DNA of 6,050 nucleotides from positions 1 to 6,050 of the forward strand of contig JAGLFI010000075.1 of assembly GCA_023144585.1 (NCBI GenBank). Reading direction: 5' to 3'. This DNA is from Desulfobacula sp. (GTDB lineage Bacteria; Desulfobacterota; Desulfobacteria; Desulfobacterales; Desulfobacteraceae). The notes below the pieces were generated by a model. The model saw only the letters and a list, made by a program, of their open reading frames with translations. It was not told the origin of the DNA and did no database searches. Each line of letters starts with the position of its first letter. Position 1 is the stretch's first letter. Made by a program: the position numbers and the translations under genes. Below are positions 1 to 5,496 of the stretch, in pieces.

Positions 1-2
1 TA

Positions 3-626
3 TGCGGTTCAGGTATTCTCGATGTGCTGGCAGAACTGTACAGAGCAAGTGTTATTACTAAAACAGGGGTTTTCAATAAGAAATTTTTAAAAGAAAATCA
101 ACGATTTAGAAAAAATCCTGACACTAAACAATTTGAATTTGTTCTGGCATGGAAAGAGGATTCTTCCATTGACAAAGATATTGTTATCACCCAGAAAGAT
201 ATCAGGCAGATTCAGTTGGCAAAGGGAGCATTATATGCCGGTTGTAAACTGATGATGAAGCGTATGGGTATTGAAAAGGTTGATACAGTAAAAATTGCTG
301 GAGCATTTGGAACTCATGTTGACAGAGAAAAAGCTCTGGTTATGGGTTTATTCCCTGATTGCGAAATAGAACAGATTCATGGTGTTGGTAATGCTGCTGG
401 TGATGGTTGCAGGGCAGCTCTCTTAAATAAGAAAAAAAGAGATGAAGCCAATTGGTGTGCCAGAAATGTTCAATACCTTGAACTTACTGTTGAACCCACA
501 TTTGAAAAGGACTTCATGGAAGCCATGCAGATGCCGCACATGACAGATAAATTTCCTCATCTTGAAGGGGTGGTACTGGATCATGTATTGAACCAGGGGC
601 CTAAGGGTCCTGTAAAACCGGAATAA
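3..626 (+). CDS. RACo-type corrinoid activation protein (DUF4445/ASKHA ATPase), C-terminal part, 5' end outside window
   Basis: The reading frame is open from base 3 (first codons Cys-Gly-Ser-Gly-Ile) to a TAA at 624-626, so this is the last ~207 residues of a longer protein. The GTG at 24 is only an internal codon. Family signatures include the CGSG-I-x-D-x-x-A-E-L segment at the very start, D-I-R-Q-I-Q-L-A-K-x-A-x-Y-A-G, A-G-A-F-G, V-G-N-A-A-G-D-G and a closing E-L-T-V-E-x-x-F region. These are typical of the C-terminal ASKHA-fold ATPase domain of reductive activators of corrinoid proteins, which spend ATP to re-reduce inactive Co(II) corrinoid to Co(I). The N-terminal [2Fe-2S] domain usual in the family would lie upstream and cannot be seen. 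The next gene starts 2 nt after the stop. Family assignment is strong; the particular corrinoid partner is unknown. Confidence 0.9.
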   Translation, partial: CGSGILDVLAELYRASVITKTGVFNKKFLKENQRFRKNPDTKQFEFVLAWKEDSSIDKDIVITQKDIRQIQLAKGALYAGCKLMMKRMGIEKVDTVKIAGAFGTHVDREKALVMGLFPDCEIEQIHGVGNAAGDGCRAALLNKKKRDEANWCARNVQYLELTVEPTFEKDFMEAMQMPHMTDKFPHLEGVVLDHVLNQGPKGPVKPE

Positions 627-628
627 TT

Positions 629-1024
629 ATGGAGATTATTTTTCTCAATGTAGAACCGGGAATCTGCGGGTTTGATTGTCTGATCAAAGCTGCGAGATCG
701 GGTAAAAGGATTGCAAAGATAGAGATTACAGAATCTGACTGTACCATGATTCAAACGCTTGCTCAGAATCTTAGTGATATTTCTATTCAGGATCTTTTTG
801 TCTCATTGACAAAAAATCCAATTTTCATTGCTGCCGAACAGGCAGGCTGTCACTTGGCCTGCCCTGTTCCGGTAGCCGTTATCAAGGCCGCTGAAGTGGT
901 ACTTGGTCTGGCTGTACCAAAAGATGTGGTTATCAGTTTTCAAAAAGAAAAAATGACTGAACAACCACTCTGCTGTTCTAATACCAGCAATAAACCCGAA
1001 AAAAATCATAAGGGCAACAGATAA
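629..1024 (+). CDS. Small Cys-containing conserved protein, DUF6951-like
   Basis: A 131-aa protein starting at ATG 629, two bases after the RACo stop. It has no strong Shine-Dalgarno sequence of its own, so translational coupling is likely. Visible conserved-looking elements are P-G-I-C-G-F at residues 10-15, a Cys at 38 in E-S-D-C, and G-C-H-L-A-C-P-V-P at 73-81 followed by A-V-I-K-A-A-E and G-L-A-V-P-K-D-V. I recall this pattern from the family called DUF6951, but that name is from memory and moderately certain. Five Cys (13, 17, 38, 74, 78) could bind a metal or cluster. The tail after residue ~108 is polar, with a Cys-Cys pair, and looks poorly conserved. No signal peptide or membrane segment is evident. 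Its place between RACo and DUF2284 suggests a role linked to corrinoid methyl-transfer metabolism, which is inference; its biochemical function is unknown. Confidence 0.8.
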   Translation: MEIIFLNVEPGICGFDCLIKAARSGKRIAKIEITESDCTMIQTLAQNLSDISIQDLFVSLTKNPIFIAAEQAGCHLACPVPVAVIKAAEVVLGLAVPKDVVISFQKEKMTEQPLCCSNTSNKPEKNHKGNR

Positions 1025-1669
1025 ATGGGAAAGCCTGCTAGAAATTTAAAAAATATTGTATCTCTGTCAAAACCTGAACTAAAAGAGCCTGTATCCTTTC
1101 GTTCCAATATTGGGATATCAGAAGAAAATCTTGCTTTGCTGCATGAAAAGGGGAAGCAATACGGTCTTGAATCCATACTGCCTTTCAGAGTTAATAATAT
1201 TGCCGTTGCCCAGTGGGTCAACTTAAAATGCAGGTATGGCTGTTCCCAGTACAAAGCCAACTGGTCCTGCCCGCCGGCAACACCTGATCTTAATGAAGTG
1301 AGAATAATTTTAAGCGAGTACTCCACTGCTCTGCTGCTTGTGGGCACCCAGAACAGAAATGATTTTTATAAGGACAGCAATCGGAACAGGACAGACCAGG
1401 TCAAGTACTGGAAAGGTATCGTCAGCCTCGAAAGGATGCTGTTTCTCAAAGGATATGATAAAGCCATCAGCCTGGTAAGCGGGGCTTGCTCCCTATGTAA
1501 AAAGTGTGCCTATCCTGATGCCTGCAGGTTCCCCCAGGAAAAAAGACCTACCGTAGAATCTTTCTGCATAGACCTTATTGGTACATTGAAAAATCTTGAC
1601 ATCACTACCAGGGTGGCTATGGAATTAAACGAGACATTCAAGTATTATTCCATTATTTTACTTGACTGA
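1025..1669 (+). CDS. DUF2284 Cys-rich putative metal-binding protein
   Basis: A 214-aa protein whose ATG directly abuts the TAA of the preceding gene. An AAGGG lies at 1010-1014, about 10 nt before the start. The DUF2284 pattern is clear. A first Cys group, C-R-Y-G-C followed by W-S-C-P-P-A-T-P-D, has Cys 69, 73 and 82. A second group, C-S-L-C-K-K-C-A-Y-P-D-A-C-R-F-P, has Cys 155, 158, 161 and 167, and is followed by R-P-T-V-E-S-F and Cys 181. The spacing suggests iron-sulfur or other metal sites, with the second group ferredoxin-like. DUF2284 proteins are common in anaerobes and often sit near corrinoid methyltransferase genes, but no reaction has been firmly assigned. It ends with TGA at 1667-1669, only 10 nt from the stop of the convergent gene. 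Soluble and cytoplasmic by appearance. Confidence 0.9.
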   Translation: MGKPARNLKNIVSLSKPELKEPVSFRSNIGISEENLALLHEKGKQYGLESILPFRVNNIAVAQWVNLKCRYGCSQYKANWSCPPATPDLNEVRIILSEYSTALLLVGTQNRNDFYKDSNRNRTDQVKYWKGIVSLERMLFLKGYDKAISLVSGACSLCKKCAYPDACRFPQEKRPTVESFCIDLIGTLKNLDITTRVAMELNETFKYYSIILLD

Positions 1670-1679
1670 TACCTTCAGA

Positions 1680-1989
1680 CTATAATTTTTCAATTTTGAA
1701 AAGAACCGGCTTAAACCAGTCGGTACATCCTGAAATTGTCATTCCCTTTTCTTTGGACCAGGAAAATTGAGCGCCGTTGGCAATGGCCATGATATCCTTC
1801 CTGATATCTGCCCATGCCCAAGGACAGAAGTTTTCCGGTATGATAAATTCCGAATTGACTAAGAATTCATCCCTTGAAAGAACTGCACAAGCCGCTGCTT
1901 TTCTTTCCTTCTTTCATGTAGTCGTCAATGATGTCCTGATTAAGCGATCTCTTTATGACAGTGATTTTGCATTTTGGATTTTGAATCAT
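1680..1989 (-). pseudogene. TIGR04076-family protein, disrupted by a 2-nt frameshift
   Basis: Translating the minus strand from ATG 1989-1987 gives 40 residues beginning M-I-Q-N-P-K-C-K-I-T-V-I-K-R, then a TGA at 1869-1867. From GAA 1868-1866 another frame continues for 62 residues to TAG 1682-1680. It contains F-C-P-W-A-W-A-D-I, I-A-N-G, W-S-K-E-K-G, G-C-T-D-W-F-K-P-V and F-K-I-E-K-L. Joined, these read as one protein of about 103 aa matching the TIGR04076 pattern I know: a C-x-I-T-V-x-K-R start, F-x-x-G-D-E-F-x-V, F-C-P-W-A-W-A-D and C-T-D-G-x-R-P-V-x-F-K-x-E. The junction reads AAG-GGA-T-GAATTC, where AAG-GGA-GAT-GAA-TTC is expected, so loss of two bases (GA) explains the break. The usual CTDG is CTDW here. 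Function is unknown; three Cys-centred motifs suggest metal binding. It lies 72 nt beyond the ferredoxin gene, with a hairpin between. A sequencing error cannot be excluded. Confidence 0.82.
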
Positions 1990-2019
1990 TTTGTATGATC
2001 TCTGCATAAGATAGAGGTA

Positions 2020-2054
2020 AAGGTCTGGTTCAGCCATTGACTGTACCAGACCTT
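2020..2054 (-). terminator. Hairpin downstream of the ferredoxin gene, putative terminator or attenuator
   Basis: AAGGTCTGGT at 2020-2029 and ACCAGACCTT at 2045-2054 form a perfect 10-bp stem around a 15-nt loop. A further CAG/CTG pairing (2031-2033 with 2041-2043) can extend it after one mismatch. It begins 7 nt beyond the ferredoxin stop codon, in the direction of transcription. The following minus-strand bases are pyrimidine-rich (TTTACCTCTATCTTAT) but not a clean U run, so an intrinsic terminator is plausible rather than certain. It may instead serve as a 3' stabilising hairpin, or reduce read-through into the broken TIGR04076 gene. Confidence 0.55.
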
Positions 2055-2061
2055 ATTGGGT

Positions 2062-2562
2062 TTAAGCACTCTTCAGGGCAACTTTATTACTGGTTGCATG
2101 AAGTTTTGCAGCTGCATCCTGTTTTTTGAGGATGGCAACATCATCTGCATCAATATACTCAATAGCTTCAACTTCACAAAATCTGACGCACTGGGGATCT
2201 CCATCACACAGGTCGCATTTGAAGACCTTTCTGTCAATGGAATTGAAACCCATGGCACCAAACGGACAGATTGCCACACATGAGCGGCAGCCAATACATT
2301 TATCATAATCTATTTCAATTACGTTTAGTTCGTCGTTGCGGGAAATTGCGTTTGCAGGACAGACACCCATGCAGGGAGCATCCTGGCATTGCTGGCAGGC
2401 CATGGGGATGTAAACCCCGTCCATTTCCCATTTCATGACCCTGATACGGCTTCTGCTCGGATTGGAAGCCCCGTCATGTTTGACAGCACATACCAGTTCA
2501 CATAATCTGCACCCTGTACATTTTTCAGGGTTTATCATTAGGACTTTATCCTTTGTCAGCAT
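2062..2562 (-). CDS. Four-cluster [4Fe-4S] ferredoxin, electron-transfer partner of the AOR-family enzyme
   Basis: A 166-aa protein with 16 Cys in four groups: 15/18/21/25 (C-T-G-C-R-L-C-E-L-V-C), 56/59/64/68, 89/92/95/99 (C-I-G-C-R-S-C-V-A-I-C-P) and 116/119/125/129. This is the HybA/DmsB/CooF-like polyferredoxin pattern and should hold four [4Fe-4S] clusters. There is no signal peptide, so it is cytoplasmic. The start at 2562 is supported by AAAGGAG at 2570-2576, 7 nt upstream. The gene begins 14 nt after the AOR stop, so the two are almost certainly one transcript. Such subunits take electrons from the W/Mo-pterin protein and hand them to ferredoxin, NAD or a membrane complex; the acceptor is not visible here. 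The last ~30 residues are an Ala/Lys-rich tail without Cys. The same pairing of an AOR-like subunit with a HybA-like subunit occurs in BamBC of class II benzoyl-CoA reductase. Confidence 0.92.
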   Translation of the reverse strand: MLTKDKVLMINPEKCTGCRLCELVCAVKHDGASNPSRSRIRVMKWEMDGVYIPMACQQCQDAPCMGVCPANAISRNDELNVIEIDYDKCIGCRSCVAICPFGAMGFNSIDRKVFKCDLCDGDPQCVRFCEVEAIEYIDADDVAILKKQDAAAKLHATSNKVALKSA

Positions 2563-2576
2563 GATTACACTCCTTT

Positions 2577-4517
2577 CTACAGCATATGAGAAGGCTCGTT
2601 TGCAATCTCAAGCCGTTTCAAAGTTTCAGGTTTTGGAATACCGTTTTGATCAAGCCCTTTGTGCTCGTAAAAGTCATCAATCATTCCTATAAATTTTTTC
2701 TTGTCAATCATACTTCCTACAACGTCAGGTGCACCTCTTCTGCAGGGCTCATCAAAATAACGATGGTTGAGCATATCACCTTTTTCAAGGTCGTTCCTTG
2801 TCAAACCTTCCCTGATGTTAAAAAGGCGTTCCAGCATGTTGCACCGCTCGGAAATGTTCCAAAGTTCTTTAGGCGTAAATTTAAGGCCTGTGTTGTAATA
2901 CAGAACCTTTGGCCAGTCTTCAAAGTTGGGTAGTGTTGCACCCAAAAATGTTGTATGATACTTACAGATACCCAGACAATCCACCCCCATGTAGCAATTT
3001 TCCTGCCAGAATACCTGCCAAGCTTTTCCCACATATTCCGTATGTTCAGAGCTGAGTTTTCCCTTAAAGGGGACAGGATTGCCGTAAATTTTATGCAATA
3101 CTTTTTCAGGAAGATGATAAAGATCAATGGCCGGGCGGCTTCTTAAATGATCAGAACCCCGTGAGGCTGTTGCGATATTCAGGGCCAGGCCGGGGGTTGC
3201 TCTTTCATCGGAATGAAGATTGCTCATTCCCTTTACCTGGATAAGGAAATCAAAGGAATTTTTACCAAATATTTTAGAGGCGGGAATACCGCCCATGGCA
3301 AGGGCATCAGCAACTTTACCTTTTCTAAAACAAATCCGCTCAATCATTTCAAGAACCGCTTCATCATTACCAAACCGAAGATCCAGTCCATCTGTATCTT
3401 TACTTGTAATAATACCTTCTTCATAAAGTTCCATTGCCCAGGAAATCAAACTGCCGATTTCCAGGTTATCAACGCCATACTGGTCAACAAGGTGGTTTCC
3501 CACAAGGACGGTTTCAGCTCTCGGTGTATCGGGCTCTCCCCCGAATGCCCCCTGGGAAGTATATTCAGGGCCTTCATCATATGTTCCCTTAAGCGGGCCT
3601 GAAGGTATCCTGTACTGTGCCCGGCAATGAACCTGGCATCCGAAACAACCTGCCATATGATAGGGCCCTATGGTTTCTTCACAAATTTCATCTATGGCCT
3701 CAGGTTCAATGTCATCGGCATACTCGCACTGGTTATACTGGAAGTTCCTTGTACGAACGCCTCCCCAGGAATTTGTCGCTCCCCAGATCATGGGAGTTCC
3801 CAGGGTTCCCTGGGTCTTGTTCACCTTTGCAGATGTAATCTGGTCAATAAACCGTTTATTATACTCCAGGGCTTCTACAGGATGGGCGATGTTGATATCC
3901 ATGGTCCCTCTGCAGGCAATTGCCTTAAGGTTCTTAGAACCCATGACGGCGCCCATGCCGCTTCTTCCCCCGGCATTTTTAATTCCGGTCATGACATTGG
4001 CAAATGTCACAAGGTTTTCACCGGCAGGGCCTATAACAAGAGATTTTACCTCTTTATCATTGAGTTCATCCTGGATGGCCCACTGGGTGTCTGTGGTGGT
4101 TTTACCCCAGATGTTCTCTGCATCACGGATTTCAATGGTGCCGTTTTTAATAAAAAGGTAAACTGGTTTTTTTGCCTTGCCTTTTATAACAAGGTGATGA
4201 AAACCTGCCCATGCCATTTCAGGAGCAAAAAATCCGCCCATGTTCGCAGAGCCCAAAAGTCCTGTAAGGGGGGACTTTGCCATAATATGGGTTCTGGCCG
4301 TTGCAGACGCACAGGTAGCTGTCAGGATACCCCCACTGACAATCAATGGATTGGCAGGGCCTAACGGATCACATCCTTTTTTAGAATGGTTCAATAATAG
4401 ATATGCATCAAGACCTCTGCCACCGATAAATTTCTTTCTGACGTCAAGAGGAATGGATTTTACCTCCACATCGCCGGTGGTAAGGTTGATATACGCAATT
4501 TTTCTGTCCAAAGCCAT
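2577..4517 (-). CDS. Tungsten/molybdenum-pterin aldehyde ferredoxin oxidoreductase family protein
   Basis: A 646-aa enzyme subunit expected to oxidise an aldehyde to a carboxylate, or carry out a related low-potential reaction, at a bis-pterin W or Mo centre plus one [4Fe-4S] cluster. The N-terminal pterin-binding part shows G-G-R-G-L-D-A-Y at 32-39, S-P-L-T-G-x-x-G-S-A-N-x-G-G around 82-95, and G-P-A-G-E-N followed by G-G-R-S-G-M-G-A-V-M-G-S-K-N-L-K-A-I at 163-200. Cluster ligands are Cys 291, 294 and 298 (C-F-G-C-Q-V-H-C) and Cys 518 in D-C-L-G-I-C, matching the family's D-x-x-G-x-C. His457 in R-G-S-D-H-L-R fits the conserved active-site His. The start at 4517 is preferred to an upstream ATG at 4559 because GGAGGG sits 8 nt before it and the family's N-terminus begins there. 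The gene follows the zinc-ribbon gene by 1 nt and precedes the ferredoxin. The usual P-E-Y-E is P-E-Y-T here. Substrate unknown; a BamB-like role is a less likely alternative. Confidence 0.93.
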   Translation of the reverse strand: MALDRKIAYINLTTGDVEVKSIPLDVRKKFIGGRGLDAYLLLNHSKKGCDPLGPANPLIVSGGILTATCASATARTHIMAKSPLTGLLGSANMGGFFAPEMAWAGFHHLVIKGKAKKPVYLFIKNGTIEIRDAENIWGKTTTDTQWAIQDELNDKEVKSLVIGPAGENLVTFANVMTGIKNAGGRSGMGAVMGSKNLKAIACRGTMDINIAHPVEALEYNKRFIDQITSAKVNKTQGTLGTPMIWGATNSWGGVRTRNFQYNQCEYADDIEPEAIDEICEETIGPYHMAGCFGCQVHCRAQYRIPSGPLKGTYDEGPEYTSQGAFGGEPDTPRAETVLVGNHLVDQYGVDNLEIGSLISWAMELYEEGIITSKDTDGLDLRFGNDEAVLEMIERICFRKGKVADALAMGGIPASKIFGKNSFDFLIQVKGMSNLHSDERATPGLALNIATASRGSDHLRSRPAIDLYHLPEKVLHKIYGNPVPFKGKLSSEHTEYVGKAWQVFWQENCYMGVDCLGICKYHTTFLGATLPNFEDWPKVLYYNTGLKFTPKELWNISERCNMLERLFNIREGLTRNDLEKGDMLNHRYFDEPCRRGAPDVVGSMIDKKKFIGMIDDFYEHKGLDQNGIPKPETLKRLEIANEPSHML

Positions 4518-4518
4518 G

Positions 4519-4782
4519 TTATTTACCCTCCATCTTTTTTTTAAATGCTGCTTCGGCAATTTTCTTGTTCACTTCCCAGACCGGTCCACGGATTCTTGGA
4601 AAATCTGGACGAATCCATGCAACCCGAAATTCACACGTACAAATCGGGCACTTCACATGTTTATCGCTCGGTTTCGGCTCTAACCTGCCCATACAGGTCG
4701 GGTTATGGCACCGAAACTTACCATAGGTTCTTGTTTTACGCAGGCTTTCGGCTCCTGATAATTTTTTGTCATCAATGGCCAT
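4519..4782 (-). CDS. Small zinc-ribbon-like protein encoded directly before the AOR gene
   Basis: An 87-aa basic protein that I do not recognise as a named family. Start ATG 4782 has a strong AAGGAGGG at 4788-4795, 5 nt upstream. Cys 25 and 30 (C-H-N-P-T-C) and Cys 45 and 48 (C-P-I-C, then Cys 50) make a CX4C-X14-CX2C arrangement typical of a rubredoxin-like or zinc-ribbon knuckle pair. The N-terminal 20 residues are charged, and the C-terminal 25 are Lys-rich and probably helical. The TAA at 4519-4521 lies 1 nt before the AOR ATG, and the AOR Shine-Dalgarno lies inside this gene's last codons, so the two are translationally coupled. Context suggests an accessory role for the AOR, such as cofactor or cluster insertion, or a small electron carrier. 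That is inference only. A structural zinc site or a rubredoxin-type iron site are both possible. Confidence 0.85.
   Translation of the reverse strand: MAIDDKKLSGAESLRKTRTYGKFRCHNPTCMGRLEPKPSDKHVKCPICTCEFRVAWIRPDFPRIRGPVWEVNKKIAEAAFKKKMEGK
4526..4531 (-). promoter_or_regulatory. Ribosome binding site fixing the AOR start
   Basis: GGAGGG on the minus strand, 8 nt before ATG 4517 and inside the final codons of the zinc-ribbon gene. It favours 4517 over the longer in-frame ATG at 4559, which would add 14 basic residues, overlap the upstream gene and fit the family poorly. Confidence 0.8.
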
Positions 4783-4826
4783 TGTGACCCTCCTTATTTA
4801 AAAGTTTTACGTTTTTGTTGCAAATA

Positions 4827-5450
4827 CTATTTTAAAGCTATTAATTTTTCTTCAGAAGATTTGGATTTATTCAAGATCTTATCCAGTTCTGAATTGTCCC
4901 AGCGTTTAAACAGGTCATGCTCTATCCCGATATAATCTAAGACCTTTCCAACTGACTGATTAATAATGTCATCAATGGTTTTTGGGTGATGATAGAAAGC
5001 CGGAACCGGCGGGATAATATGTGCCCCCATATCAGCGGCCTGGGTTAAAAGTCTTAAATGTCCTATATGCAGAGGAGTTTCCCTGAACAGCAGTGCCAGT
5101 TTTCTTTTTTCTTTAAGCTGGACATCAGCTGCCCGGATCAACAGATTCTCCGTATAGGAATTTGCAATTCCTGACAAAGTTTTAACCGTACAGGGTGCAA
5201 CCACCATGCCCATGGTCAAAAAGGAACCGCTGGCAACAGATGCGGCAATATTTTTGTTGGTATAGGTGAAGTCTGCCATGGCAAGGACTTTTTCCACATC
5301 ATAATCTGTTTCAATCCTGATATTAAGTTTGCCCGCGTCTGAAATAATCAAATGGGTTTCAATACCACGGTTTTTAAGGACTTCAAGCATCCTGATGCCA
5401 TAAATCACACCACTTGCCCCGGCTATCCCCACGATTATTTTTTTTGTCAT
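4827..5450 (-). CDS. ubiX: UbiX-family flavin prenyltransferase
   Basis: A 207-aa protein that attaches a dimethylallyl group to FMN, making the prenylated FMN cofactor required by UbiD-type (de)carboxylases. Visible signatures: G-A-S-G at 11-14 in the N-terminal flavin-binding loop, V-A-S-G-S-F near 72-77, A-P-C-T-V-K-T-L-S-G-I-A near 85-96, L-L-I-R-A-A-D-V-x-L-K-E near 103-114, R-E-T-P at 123-126, and P-P-V-P-A-F-Y followed by T-I-D-D near 147-161. The length suits the family, with a slightly long Lys/Ser-rich tail. Start 5450 is supported by GGGGAG at 5457-5462, 6 nt upstream. The stop is TAG. Gaps are 46 nt to the CBS gene upstream and 44 nt to the zinc-ribbon gene downstream, on the same strand. 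No UbiD gene lies in the window, so the client enzyme is unknown. It may serve anaerobic aromatic (de)carboxylation or quinone synthesis. Confidence 0.93.
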   Translation of the reverse strand: MTKKIIVGIAGASGVIYGIRMLEVLKNRGIETHLIISDAGKLNIRIETDYDVEKVLAMADFTYTNKNIAASVASGSFLTMGMVVAPCTVKTLSGIANSYTENLLIRAADVQLKEKRKLALLFRETPLHIGHLRLLTQAADMGAHIIPPVPAFYHHPKTIDDIINQSVGKVLDYIGIEHDLFKRWDNSELDKILNKSKSSEEKLIALK

Positions 5451-5496
5451 ACATGACTCCCCATATGAAATATTAGGTTTACAGTATAAACACAGA

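Noticed and set aside
24..626. GTG at 24 as the true start of the first gene
   Set aside because: The frame is open to base 3 and encodes the conserved CGSG motif of the RACo family, so the gene continues upstream of the window.
1705..1724. 7-bp hairpin ACCGGCT/AGTCGGT (one G-T pair) after the DUF2284 gene, considered as a plus-strand terminator
   Set aside because: It has no adjacent T run and lies within conserved-looking codons of the TIGR04076 remnant (the CTDWFKP segment), so chance is likely.
1777..1998. Plus-strand 73-codon ORF in the convergent region
   Set aside because: It is the opposite strand of the frameshifted TIGR04076 gene, which explains the sequence far better.
3627..4364. 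A long plus-strand ORF (245 codons) opposite the AOR gene
   Set aside because: It lies entirely antisense to a well-conserved AOR coding region and its translation shows no recognisable domain. The other plus-strand ORFs between 2435 and 4683 are rejected for the same reason.
4783..4826. Possible promoter before the zinc-ribbon gene (TTGCAA, 17-nt spacer, TAAATA on the minus strand)
   Set aside because: The -10 match is poor and the gap is AT-rich, so such matches arise by chance. Read-through from ubiX is equally likely.
5477..5491. Short palindrome GTTTA-N5-TAAAC between the CBS gene and ubiX, considered as an operator
   Set aside because: Five-base AT-rich arms occurring once are too weak to support a regulatory site.
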